Shown: positions 11,192 to 22,658 of the stretch, piece after piece
Layout of the letters: every line of letters starts with the position of its first letter
Position numbering within the stretch: the stretch's first letter is position 1
Assembly: GCA_963682175.1 (NCBI GenBank)
Contig: OY821772.1
Location: 60,472,925-60,536,924, forward strand
Length of the DNA stretch: 64,000 nt
Origin: Triglochin maritima
Taxonomy: Eukaryota > Streptophyta > Magnoliopsida > Alismatales > Juncaginaceae
Direction of reading: 5' to 3'
Notes under the pieces: generated by a model
Database searches by the model: none
What the model was told of the DNA's origin: nothing
Seen by the model: the letters and a program-made list of their open reading frames with translations, nothing else
Made by a program: the position numbers and the translations under genes

Positions 11192-13831
11192 TTACAGTGC
11201 TGAAACCTGTGCCGACTCTTCACTTCCACAGGGTGAAGATAGTGCTTCCCTGCCATGCGGTTTATTTAGGGATTCAGGCTCACAATCAGATGGAATGATT
11301 GGTCGAATGCCACCAGGGTTCAGTGGGAATAATATCCGATAGTAGCCATCCATAATAGCTTCGAAATCACAAGTTTCTGCAACCTTTGGGATCTAGAACA
11401 AGAATAAAAAAAAGATATGAGTTATTGCAAATGAACACAATATACCTCTTCAAAACTTAAGTCACAGTCCACAAGTAAAGAAACACAAAGCAGTCGCTGA
11501 CTCTGTGAAAATAACATGATGCAAGGTGCCATCAATTTCGGCATTATTCATGCAGGAGTTGATAAAACATCAGTTTCAGAATTGAGTAAATCTTTTAACC
11601 AAATAATACATCCAATGGTTATTTGTTATACCAAAACTTAAAAGGTTACAAAATAACAATCCAATTTCAGGACAAACTGAACATTCAGGGATAAACCTTT
11701 GAAAATGTTCACAGCAGGTGTAACAACGGGACTTAACCTAAGATGACATTAGTTCATCAAAATGAAGAAGTGCAACTAGAATTTGCAACAAACAATTGAT
11801 ATTAGGATTGAAATTGTTCCTAAAAAGGAAACAATGTTGTGCATTAACACAATGATGATGTTCACATGAACCTTGTTTCGACAACTTTTCAAAATGAGGA
11901 GGTTCAGGATGAGCCAATTACCTGATAAATGTCTCTTGTGTAGGCATGAAGATTAGCATACTCAACTAATTTCTTCTTCGTGCATTTGAACAAAATGTTA
12001 TATACAAGATCAAAGCGAATCAAAGTTGTGAAGAGACAAACATCAGCGAGAGTGAATGTATTGCCGCATAGGTATCGAGAGGTAGCCAAATGAGCATCAA
12101 TCGTATCCAGCGTTCCAAATAGATCACTTACAGCCGCATCATATGCTTCCTGGCTCTGTGCGAAACCACACCTGCATTTGATAAATTTATAGCTCATGTC
12201 AAAGTTTCTGACACGATCTATCATAGGAAGCACCATTGTGAGATGCAGGCAAAATAAAAACATTCTCTAAGTGAAGTAACACAAATATAAACAAATTAAA
12301 AAAAGGTCTCCTATTACTTTATACTATCATCAATGCATTTTTTAGTACATACACACTTTCTGAATATGAAATCTCACACAAAAACAGGAAAACTCATTAT
12401 AAAGTACACATTTACTAGTTATAGAACTCAAATTTCAACTCCAAATCTCCAATTGCATGAAATTTTAAGTTCTCCTACAAACTAATCAGTAATCACCCAA
12501 ACCAAAAGTCAATTCTCCACCCTTTCTATTCCTTAAAGTTAAAACAAATCCCATCACAAACAATTTGGAAAAACAAATATACTCCTGATCGTCTCTTAAC
12601 TTGATAACACTCTGAGCATGACCAATAGTTTGCGACGCTTTAAAGGTGGACAAAAGTACAAACTCGACAGATCGACAAAGCCCAAAAAAGATCTCCACTA
12701 TCACTTACTAAATCTCCACCAATCCAGAAAATTGCCAAAAAAATAAACCCAGGAAGTCCATTTCCACTACTCATACAATGTCACTTATACAAACACAATA
12801 AGTACTCGTTATTATGTTTCTAACAGTAATATTTACAACTAGCCCTCTCATGTTTCGCAGGAACCACCACTCGTCCTATGATAAAGCCCGGTATCCGACC
12901 ATTGGATTCGGCATGCCAAATCAAATGTCTTTTAACATCACCTATTCATGTTTCAACTCAGTACTATCTGGGTTTTGTTTCCTTGCTTGCCACTCAAAAA
13001 CAACAGAATGCTCTTTCTACCATCGTTTTTTCACTATTTATGTTAACGCCATTAGACTTTCCAATATTGTTTTTTCACTATTTATGTTGATGCCGTTAAG
13101 TTTTTCAAAAAAAATTCGGCCTTTTGAAAATACAAAAAAAACTCAGACCTGTAAACTCCATTATTGACATTAGGATAGACGATCCGATTCCACACCTCGA
13201 TCTTCCCCTTCAACTCGGCCGGAGCCAACTCCGGACCGGACCCGATCCGATCGAAAAACTCGACGATACCATAACTGTCATTACAAAGGACCTCCCTCCT
13301 CCTCTTGCCCCAAAGCATCGGGACGGTGGATCTCCCGTCGAACCCACCGGATCTCATCCGGTACACCTCCGCCAACGTCCTGGCCCCCGTGGCCGGATCC
13401 TTCCCGTCCCCGAATCCCCACGGTCCGTTGGGATCGGGATCGGCAACCGTAACGGTGACGTCATCGTCGAGGGATTTGAGGGATCGGGTTATGAGGGCCC
13501 GATGGGCCCAAGGGCAGGCCCGGCCCACGTAGAGGTGGAGGTCGGGAGGAGTGGTGGGGCCCTCAGGGACGGTGGGGAAGGAGGAGGAGGGACGGGAGTA
13601 GGAGCCGGATGGGGTGGAAGGGGCGAGTTGGGACATCAGGATGTGCCACGTGGATGTCCAGGTTGATCGGACGGTGGAGACGAGGAGTTGGGGTGGGAGC
13701 GACTTACCCCACAGGAGGCGAGTTAGGGTGGTGAGGGGATCAGACAGGGACATCTTCGGTGGCCTCCTGGTGATGACGTGGCGGCGTCTGATTGGGATGA
13801 TGGAGGAAGTGGAGATGATGGATAATGTCAT
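11192..13831 (-). CDS. Glutathionyl-hydroquinone reductase (ECM4/Xi-class GST)
   Basis: Three exons on the minus strand, 13831-13149, 12171-11922 and 11392-11192, join in frame to 377 residues. The enzyme family reduces glutathionyl-hydroquinones to hydroquinone, using a cysteine of a CPWA motif; here [13 protein letters not shown] has Cys106. Other family signatures follow: [42 protein letters not shown] (spanning the first intron, phase 2) and [24 protein letters not shown]. The first 90 residues are Ser/Arg/Pro-rich and look like a chloroplast transit peptide, as in several plant members. The last exon ends with a poorly conserved acidic tail. Splice sites are AG|GTCTGA with GCAG|GTG, and CAG|GTAATT with CTAG|ATC. 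Intact. Confidence 0.92.
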
Positions 13832-13859
13832 TTCACGTTCACGCCGACGAGGTGTGAGT

Positions 13860-14284
13860 GAAGAAGTGGAATTGCAGTATGCAGTCTGCAGGAGAGTCGT
13901 GTTCTTGTATTATCCACCCCTTTTTTTATACTTTTGGAAAATTTATGGACAACGAGCTCTAGTCCTTGGTAGTAGTAATAGTAAGGAAAATGATAGATGA
14001 TCGCTCTTTAGGACGTTCTTTGAGTGACGCGGCTTATGTGATAATTTTCATGTCAGTAGAGAAAAGAATTTCTTTTTTTATTTTATCCATCAATTCTTTT
14101 GTTATCCGTACAAATGTCTTCATCTCTCTATCCCTCCCTCCATCCATCGTTAATGCGTCTCAAATCACTCACTTTCTTCATCATTTTGGCGCTCCTACAC
14201 AGCAGAAAACTTGTTATTCATCTCAAGATGCGTCTTCCTTCCTTTTTCTTCCCTTCTCTTCTGTGGTCCTTCCTCTGTACTCCA
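13860..14284 (+). other. 5' flank between the reductase and the FAR1-like pseudogene
   Basis: A short region that must hold the reductase promoter and the left end of the FAR1-like element. Several TTG- or ATG-started frames run into the pseudogene, but only the part after 14285 resembles the family. No terminal inverted repeat was recognised. Confidence 0.4.
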
Positions 14285-17056
14285 ATGGAAATCGTTCATG
14301 TGTCTTCCCAAGTGGAGCAGACGGCAAACGTTCCTAAGGAGGATATGTTTTTTCCTTCTTTCGAAGAAGCCAAAACATTTTACGTGGCCTATACCGATTC
14401 TTGTGGTTTTGGTGTTAAGACAATGCAATCTCATTACGATCGTGGTGTTGTTATACGGGTCACGCTGACTTGCTCCAAGGAGGGCACGACACCACGAAAC
14501 CAAGGGCAAGGAAAATTGAAGCCTAGGTTATCCAGTAGAGTCCAATGCACTGCTCGGATAAGGGTCTCCGGAAACCCAGCACGTGGTTACCACATTAACT
14601 TTGTGGATCTTAAACATAACCACGTCATGCTTGAACAGGAACAAATGCGTTTTCTCAGACAAAAACGAACCGTCCCTGAGGCCGCCAAAGCACGCATATC
14701 GTGCAATGATAGTGCTGGGATATCGGCTGCTAAGACCATGCAATCTGTTGTGGTCGAGGCTGGAGGTCGTGACAAATTGACTTTCAACGAAAGAGATTTA
14801 AGGTTTGTGTTCTTTCTGCCTAACATAATTGAAGTTGAACATTTCGCGCCTGGTCTTAGTGGTTCCTGTGTGCAGGAATGTTGTAAACGAAGTCAGAAAT
14901 TTAAAGATGGGACCTGGTGATGCACAATCTCTTCAGAAATATTTCATTAGGATGCAGAAGATTGATTCCATGTTTTTCTATGTAATGGATATGGATGACG
15001 AAGGAAGACTACGGAACGTGTTTTGGGCTGACTGTCATTCTAGAGCTGCATATTCATACTTTGGAGACGCAATATGTTTCGACACTACCTACATTACAAA
15101 CAAATACGACATGCCTTTTGCCCCATTTGTAGGAGTTAATCACCATTTCGAGTCAGTTTTGCTCGGTTGCGCTTTGCTGTCTTCTGAGACCACTGAAAAT
15201 TACATATGGTTGTTCCAAACATGGTTGTCGTGCATGAACGGTAAGGTGTGACTGTTCAGTTTAAGCTATGTATGTGTTCGGTTTAAGTGGTGGAACTGTT
15301 GGGTTTAAGTGGTGGAAATGTTCGGTTTAAGTGGTGGGACTGTTTGGTTTAAGTTTTGTGGAATTGTTCGGTTTAAGTTTTGTGGAACTGTTCAGTTTAA
15401 GTGGTGGGACTGTTCTGTTTAAGGTGTGAATCCGTTCTGTTTAAGTGGTGTGACTGTTCGGTTTAAGTTGTGTATGTGTTCGGGTTAAGTGGTGTGACTG
15501 TTCGGTTTAAGTTGTGTATGTGTTTGGTTTAAGTTGTGGGTCTGTTCGGAATAAGTTGTCTGTCTGTTCGGATTAAGTTGTCTGTCTGTTCAGATTTAAT
15601 TGTCTGTATGTTCGGAATAAGTTGACTGTCTGTTCGGATTAAGTTGTCTGTCTGTTCGGATTAAGTTGTGGGTATGTTCGGTTTAAGTGGTCGATTTGTT
15701 CGGATTAAGTTGTGGGTATGTTCTGTTAAAGTTTTCAAAGTAGGATTTTGTACCTTTCAATATATGACTCACTCCTTTTAAATTGTCCCCCTTATGCAGA
15801 TATATCCCCCAACCATAATAACAGATCAATGTGGTGCCATTACAGCTGCTGTAAGGAATGTCTTCCCATATTCAAGACACAGATTCTGTATATGGCACAT
15901 AATGAACAAAGCTCCCGTGAAGTTGCCGATGCAGTATCGGAAGCACATGTTATTTGATCTGAAATTGATTGTATATGATTCCAAAACCCCAGCAGAATTT
16001 GATCGTAATTGGCAGGGTTTCCTTCTTGATTTTGACCTGCAGAACCATAGCTGGCTCAAATCGATTTATGCAATCCAAGATTCGTGGATACCTGCATTTG
16101 TTGGTGATAGTTTTTTTGCGGGAATGACATCTACTCAGAGAAGCGAGAGTATGAACGCCTTTTTCGACAAGTATCTTACTTCGAAGACCACCCTTAAGCA
16201 GTTTGTTCAACAATACGAACTTGCGCTCCGCCATAAGTACGAGAAGGAAGCTCAATCAGATTTTGATTGTCTTCATAAGAGACCCCAGTTGGTTTCAATT
16301 TATCCATTCGAGAGACAGATGAGCGAGTTGTATACGGTATGGGTCCTCAAGAAAGTGCAGTTAGAAATTGGGAAGATGATATACTGCGATATAACGGAGG
16401 AGTTCAATATGAATGACACATTTCAGTACAAGGTATCTGAACGTGTTTTGGCTGGTGAGCAGCTACTGTCGAAATGTTTCCTAGTACAAAACATATCCAT
16501 GAACTTCACATATGATTGTAGAATGTTTTAGCACGTTGGCCTTCTATGCTGCCACGTTTTTGTTGTACTTGGACGCTTAAATCCTAATGCATTGCTCCCA
16601 GACTCTTACATTGTTAATAGATGGCGGAAGGATATTCGAAGGAGCTATTGAGATAAGATGTACCCAGACGATGACGTAATGGAGAAGGATGCGCTTCGTC
16701 GTCACGACGACATCATGGGTCGTGCCGTTTGGATCGCACAGGAAGCCTTCATTTCCCACGAAAGGTATATTGAGGTCGTGAAGTGTATTGAAATGCTTAA
16801 GGCACGTATGCACACTACCCAGCTCTTGGTTCGACTTGATGAACCTGAGTATGCGGGTACATCGGTTCTTAATCCAGATAATGTCAGACGTGTAGGAAGA
16901 CCGCCGACTAGACGTCGAGTGTCTTTAGCTGAGAGGATAATTAAAAAAAGCCATAAAAAGTACGCCCAACAAGAGAAGAGAAAGTTCAAGATGAATGTTA
17001 CATCGTCGCTTCACGAAGTCGCACCAAAACCCGGGGATCCTGATTTCTCTGATTAG
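14285..17056 (+). pseudogene. FAR1/MULE-type transposase, two nonsense mutations
   Basis: Exons 14285-14802, 14876-15245 and 15800-17056 join in frame. Order of domains: FAR1 DNA-binding region (FPSFEEAKTFYVAYTDSCGF; HNH motif in KHNHVML), MULE transposase core (VFWADCHSRAAYSYFGDAIC, FDTTYITNKYDMPFAPFVG, then IITDQCGAI), then QRSESMNAFFDKY and a SWIM-type finger. In the finger the first Cys is Tyr and a codon normally acidic is TAG (16529-16531). A second stop, TGA, is at 16649-16651. After them the frame resumes (VGLLCCHVF, then GRPPTRRR and a Lys-rich tail) to 17056. So the gene is a relic, although its exons are otherwise well kept. The second intron is filled by a minisatellite. Could be a FAR1-related gene, but the neighbours favour a transposon. 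Confidence 0.8.
15246..15735 (+). repeat. 22-bp minisatellite, array 1 (intronic)
   Basis: About 22 units of the type TGTTCGGTTTAAGTNGTGTG, with TGTTCGGATTAAGTTGTC variants toward the right. It fills nearly all of the second intron of the FAR1-like pseudogene. Confidence 0.9.
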
Positions 17057-17205
17057 GACATGAATTTGTATTACGAGGAACTTCCTCCTTAATTTAATAT
17101 TTCTTGTTATTTTCAGTTCTTGTAAAACCAAGAAACTTCTAATTGTTGATCTGTTTGGATCTGTAAATGGTTGTTATACACGTTCAGTTCGTATAAAACT
17201 GTGTC

Positions 17206-18003
17206 CTTGTTCGGAATATGTTGTGGGTCTGTTCGGAATATGATGTGTGTCTGTTCGGAATATGTTGTGTCTGTTCGGAATATGTTGTTTGTCTGTTCGT
17301 AATATGTTGTGGGTTAGTTCGGAATAAGTTGTGTGTCTGTTCGATTTAAGTTGTGTGTCTGTTCGGAATATGATGTGTGTATGTTCGGTTTAAGTTGTGT
17401 CTGTTCGGAATACGTTGAGTGTCTGTTCGGAATAAGTTATGTGTCTGTTCGGAATATGTTGTGTGTTTGTTCGGTTTATGTTGGGTGTCTGTTCGGTTTA
17501 TGTTGTGTGTCTGTTCGGAATACGATGTGTGTCCGTTCGGAATATGATGTCTGTCTGTTCGGAATATGTTGTGTGTCTGTTCGGAATACGTTGAGTGTCT
17601 GTTCGGAATAAGTTGTGTCTGTTCGGAATATGTTGTGTGTCTGTTCGGAATACGATGTGTCCGTTCGGTTTAAGTTGTGTGTCTGTTCGGTTTAAGTTGT
17701 GTGTCTGTTCGGAATATGTTGTGTGTCTGTTCGGAATACGATGTGTGTCCGTTCGGTTTAAGTTGTGTGTCTGTTCGGTTTATGTTGGGTGTCTGTTCGG
17801 TTTATGTTGTGTGTCTGTTCGGAATACGATGTGTGTCCGTTCGGAATATGTTGTGTGTCTGTTCGGAATACGTTGAGTGTCTGTTCGGCATAAGTTGTGT
17901 GTCTGTTCGGAATAAGTTGTGTGTCTGTTCGGAATATGATGTGTGTCCGTTCGGAATATGAAGTGTGTCCGTTCGGATTACGTTGTCTGTCTGTCCGGTT
18001 TAT
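17206..18003 (+). repeat. 22-bp minisatellite, array 2 (intergenic)
   Basis: About 36 units such as TGTTCGGAATATGTTGTGTG, alternating with GGTTTAAG, GGAATACGATG and GGTTTATG variants. Long open frames across it are by-products of the repeat (22 bp cycles through all frames every 66 bp). It lies between the converging 3' ends of the FAR1-like and ULP1 genes. Confidence 0.92.
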
Positions 18004-18110
18004 GTAAAATAACAAATAGTCTATGTAATTTGAACAAGTATAAGTTTTGTAAAACAATGGTTTATGTAACAATTTAGCAATGGTGTAAAGTAAAACAATT
18101 AAAAGGCCGA

Positions 18111-20828
18111 TTATTGTTGACCGCACACCCTAGAGTCTTCAAGTAACCAGTTAGCCAATTCGCCCCTCACACGGTGGATAATCTTGGTCTGCTTCGGCTT
18201 CGTCGGATCAGCATTCACCATCAAACACTTGATCCAATACAAAACGTATGTCCCGCAATCGTTACTCACAGCTAGCTGTCGTTGGCTAGTCTTCCTCTCA
18301 ACTATCAGCGGCCAATCGACCTTCAACAATCGTCGCCAAAATTCCATCAACTGAAATGCTGTGCATTCATGAATTCCGACACACTTGGAAGGATCTTCAC
18401 CTTTTCCCAGCGAACGGGATATATTGTTGTACTGAATGAACTCTGATCTCGGTCCGTGGGCAACGAACAGAGTCCAGTGGCCAGACTTCCAGCATGGCTG
18501 TGCGATGATGGTCTCCGCCGCATTTAGTCCTAGAATTTTGGGGAGTAGACAGTCTTCCATTATATCTCCTCCCTGTCCCTCCACAATCTTTCCCGATTCG
18601 AAGGTTGATATGCAAACAACCTTTTGCGGCCCTCCTCTTCTGACCAGTACCTCGATTAGGGCGTCAATGGTTTCGTTGCTGAATTCCGATTTTGGCGTTA
18701 TTATTTCCTTGAGATCTTCACGGCTTATATTGCAGAGTTGCCCCCTCCAGACCACCTCTTTTGCGTCGCGTTCGGGAGCCATGAGATTCAATAAACGTTG
18801 TACCTCATCAGGTTTCAACGATATCAAAACGGTCGCATCCAGATCAGGTCTCGTCGAGGAAACATAGGCGGCCAGAACATCTTTGGCGGCTTCTTCGGCC
18901 TCCTCTATCTCTTTGTTGGCTTCTGCGGCCTTCTTCTCTACCTCCTCTTCGCCAGATTTCTTGTACGCTTCGTCTCTATCTTCTGTGCGCAAGCGTGGTC
19001 TTTTGGTCCGCAATTTTGTTGGGTGCATTTCCCTCTTGCTCTTCCTCTCTTCCTCCTTCCTCTGTCGTTCCTCCTCCTCCTTGCTCTGTCATTCCTCCTC
19101 CTTCCTCGTCTTCTCTTCCTCATTCCTCTTCCTCTTTTCCTCCTCCCTCTTCAAGTTAATCCTCTTTTCATCTTCCTCCTTCCTCTTCCGTTCCTCCTCC
19201 TCCTTCCTCTCTTCCTCCTCTCTCTTCTTCTTAATCCCCTCTTCCTCTTCCTCCATCTTTCGTTCCTCCTCCTTCCTCAGCCTCTCATCCTCGTTCCTCA
19301 TCCTCTCTTCCTCCTTCCTCTTCCTCTTCCTCTTCCGTTCCTCCTCATCCTCCTCCCTCCTATTCCTTTCTTCCTCCTCCCTCTTCTTCCTCTCTTCCTC
19401 CTCTCTCCTATTCCTCTCTTCCTCCTCCCTCCTATTCCTCTCTTCCTCCTTCCCACGGAGTCCTTCAAGACCGATTTCGTGTCTCAGCCTCCGACACTCC
19501 TCTTGAGAGATCCTCAGTTCTTCCTCCAATCTGTTAATTTTTTCGGTCGCATGCTTAAGGGATGCTTCGGCTTGCAGCCAATTCGTCTTAACCTTACTCA
19601 GTTCCAACTCTTGTAGCAGTGGGTCACATGGAATGTTGCATTCACTAAGTTGTACCCTTGTTAGAGTGGATGTTGAAGGTGTATCCTTCGAGACGACCTT
19701 TTGTGCGGGAGTTGCTTCTGGAGGAGGAATTTGATCCTCTATCATCAGTTCATGCTCCCTTTCACTGAGTGTCGGAGTGTCCTTTAACTCAAATTTGGCC
19801 CAGTAAATCTCATGCAAGTTGATGTCGTGTTCCTCCCATTTCCTCAGGATTAGACGTCTCCCAAACAGTTCCGTCCAACATTTGAACCTTGGAAATGCTG
19901 GACTGGGATCCCCCAATTTGAACTTTCTCGCAAAGCCACACCTGAGAATAAGAATGAGTGAGGAGACAGACACATAACTTTTTCCGGACAGCCTCATAAC
20001 GTAAACCGGACAGAAATAATAAATTACGGACATACACATAACTTATTCCGGACAGACACAACACGTATTCCGGACAGACATAACACTTATTCCGGACAGA
20101 CACATGACTTATTCCGGACAGTCACAACACGTATCCCGGACAGACACAACACTTATTCCGGACAGACACATGACTTATTCCGGACAGTCACAACACGTAT
20201 CCCGGACAGACACAACACTTATTCCGGACATACACAACACGTATTCCTGACAGACACAACACATATCCCGGACCGACACAACACGTATCCCGGACCGACA
20301 CAACACTTATTCCGGACAGTCACAACACTTATTCCGGACAGTCACAACAGTTATTCCGGACAGCCTCATAACGTAAACCGGACATAAATAATAAATTACG
20401 GACAGACACATGACTTATTCCGGACAGACACAACACGTATTCCGGACAGACATAACACTTATTCCGGACAGACACATGACTTATTCCGGACAGTCACAAC
20501 ACGTATCCCGGACAGACACAACACTTATTCCGGACAGACACATGACTTATTCCGGACAGTCACAACACGTATCCCGGACAGACACAACACTTATTCCGAA
20601 CAGACACAACACCAATCAAATAAGTTGCTTACTTGTAATATGGCAACGCATCCAGACACGCAGCCCTGCTTCAGAGTGAAGTTCCAAGTCAATCTCCTCC
20701 TCGACAGGTCCCTTTTGGCTTCCTCCAGACCCCTAACCAAACAAGCGTGAACTGCATTTGCCCACACATATCTCTTGAGGCGCTTGAGGTTCTTCAGGTG
20801 CCTCGTGTACCACGCTTTAGTTCGCAGG
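18111..20828 (-). pseudogene. ULP1 (C48) protease with long charged coiled coil, disrupted
   Basis: Minus-strand exons: one ending at 20633 (YVWANAVHACLVRGLEEAKRD..GCVAILQ) and a long one from about 19949 to 18111. The long exon has a globular N-terminal part (PAFPRFKCW), about 170 residues of Glu/Arg/Lys repeats (EEERNRREEE type) forming a coiled coil, then the ULP1 catalytic region: GHWTLFVAHG (His), then SNDCGTYVLYW (Cys). Such proteases cleave SUMO and are carried by several plant transposon groups. Damage: a TGA at 19086-19088 within the coiled coil where neighbouring units have CGA or AGA, and a probable 1-base slip near 19927 just after the acceptor. The 5' end is cut off at 20828 by an LTR. 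The intron 19950-20632 holds minisatellite array 3. Confidence 0.8.
19963..20612 (-). repeat. 22-bp minisatellite, array 3 (intronic)
   Basis: About 29 units, on the minus strand TGTCCGGAATAAGTNNTGTG type. This is the same family as arrays 1 and 2, in the sense direction of the ULP1 gene whose intron it occupies. A block of about 238 bp (from 19988) is repeated almost exactly at 20360, 372 bp away. Confidence 0.9.
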
Positions 20829-22084
20829 TGGTGAGAATTAAAATTTATACCGCAAGTGCACGGTGTCAATGAAGACGTGACAAATACGGGTTGAACACAA
20901 GGAGGGAGAAATTCTGTTATTAGTGTGATTTCCGATTAAGGGGAAGAAGGAGAGAAGAAATAATTGGGTTTTGAGATTTTTGGGTTTTAATTATCTAAAG
21001 CAAGAACAAGAACAATTAAAATTAAAACAAGAACAAAGAAGTGAATTCCGTCGGGTGGAGGTTTAGATTTAAGGTTTAGATTTAAGGTTTAGATTAGAGA
21101 ATTCAGAAACTTATAATAAATCATATTAGTTATGAAGCATTACATGATAAATGATTTAACATAAACTCAAGTAATCAAAATAGACTAATACGAACTTAAA
21201 ATAATAACATTTATTCGTTTTCTCTTCACCCTAAATCCGTCACCTCCACCCTTTGGAAAGAGTTAGAAACTCATGGAGGTAGGAAGAAGGGGTCATTGAG
21301 ACATTACAAAAGAAAACTAAAAGTAAGAAATAAAAGACAAAATTTTATTAATGAAAAGAAGAATACAAAACTAAGACTAAGAATAAAAACTACAACCAAA
21401 GACTAAGGACTAAGGACTAAGGACCCTTCTAACATCGTTCTCAGGTCTATTTATAGTTGTTACAAGAGACCTAAGTATAGAATTGGAGAGTACACGTGTC
21501 CAGACACGACTGGACAAAATTGGAGCACACAGATCGCTGAGGGGCGGCGTTTCCGCCGCACAATGTATGTGATATGCGGCGATTTCGCCGCATAATCTCA
21601 TCTGATTTAATCCGGATTTTTGCTGTGTGTTTATGATATGATTTGATCCTCCTTTGCGCGTCTGGATTGATTCTTTCCATTCTTTTGAGCTCTGGATTAA
21701 TTCTTTCATATATTTGGAGATCCACATTGATTTTTCTTTAGATTTTCTCCAAGATAATAAAAGCTACTCGTGATTTGCAATTAGGTCTTTGTCTTTTTGC
21801 AATTAAGTCCTCGGCTACTTTTGTGTTTAAGTCCTTGTTCTTTTTGTAATTAGGTCTTGAATGCTTTTATTCTTGGAAACATTTCCATTTGAAACCCAAT
21901 AATCTTGAGCTTGGTCTTTATGATAGAAATGAGTCTTTTGCACGCGTTTATGCTCGAGATGTAGGTAAATTGCATTCAGGTCCCTGTATTCTGTAAATAA
22001 GACTAAACACATACCTTAGTAGCATTTATTGATGTAAAAGTAATCTAAATGAAAGACATATGATGCAATGTATGCAATGCATCA
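20829..22084 (-). mobile_element. 3' LTR of a Ty3/gypsy-like element
   Basis: On the minus strand the LTR starts TGATGCATTGCATAC at 22084, directly after a G-rich polypurine tract (AGGTGTGGGGGTA), and ends CTCACCA at 20829. A TATAAATAGA box lies near 21450. The segment near the end contains GTGCACTTGCGGTA, a word also found in the LTR at 34.1-35.6 kb. It cuts the 5' part of the ULP1 gene. A small repeat of GGTTTAGATTTAA (three copies) is at about 21060-21094. Confidence 0.75.
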
Positions 22085-22658
22085 AATACCCCCACACCTA
22101 GATTTTGCTAGTCCCTAGCAAAACAGAAAATAAGAAAAATAAAAACAGGGAAATCCTAACTCATTTTCGTAGGAATCACGGTTGCACTTAGCATGTGCAA
22201 CAAGCCTTTAAACCTCCTTGTTGCCAAGGAGGACGAGTTTTGTCTCGTGAGGGTTTTCAGTTGACACACCCACAAAGTCTTAATTCAACATTCCATTAAT
22301 AGCTCTCAATATCCCTACCTCAACCTTATACATCTCACTTCGAATTCTTGTATGCTCATTATATGAATCTAACTCATTAAAAATATGACTTGGTCTTTGT
22401 TCCTCCAACATTCACACCACTAACCCTTCTACACATGATATCACTTAAATTATTTTGCACGCCTCCTCTGGTGGTGAAGTATCATTCGGATCAACCATGG
22501 CATGGATCATTCTTTTAGCTTTGGGCATTGAGTATTTTCTTTTCTTTTCTTCCGTGATTCAACACATTTGCTTTTTGACACTTTTACCCTTTTTGCATTC
22601 GTGTAGCGAGTTTGGTCGATAATCCCGAGCTGGTAGACTCAAGTTACCGGGTTTCAAG

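Noticed and set aside
13124..13666. Plus-strand open frame over the reductase first exon
   Set aside because: Antisense shadow of a GC-rich coding exon; the minus-strand frame has the CPWA motif and correct splice sites.
17333..17961. Long open frames rich in Cys, Val, Phe and Arg across minisatellite array 2
   Set aside because: They follow from the 22-bp repeat cycling through frames. No start context, domain or splice logic.
18798..19616. Plus-strand frames rich in Leu, Ser and Phe opposite the ULP1 coiled coil
   Set aside because: They are the complement of the GAG/AGG-rich coiled-coil codons on the minus strand.
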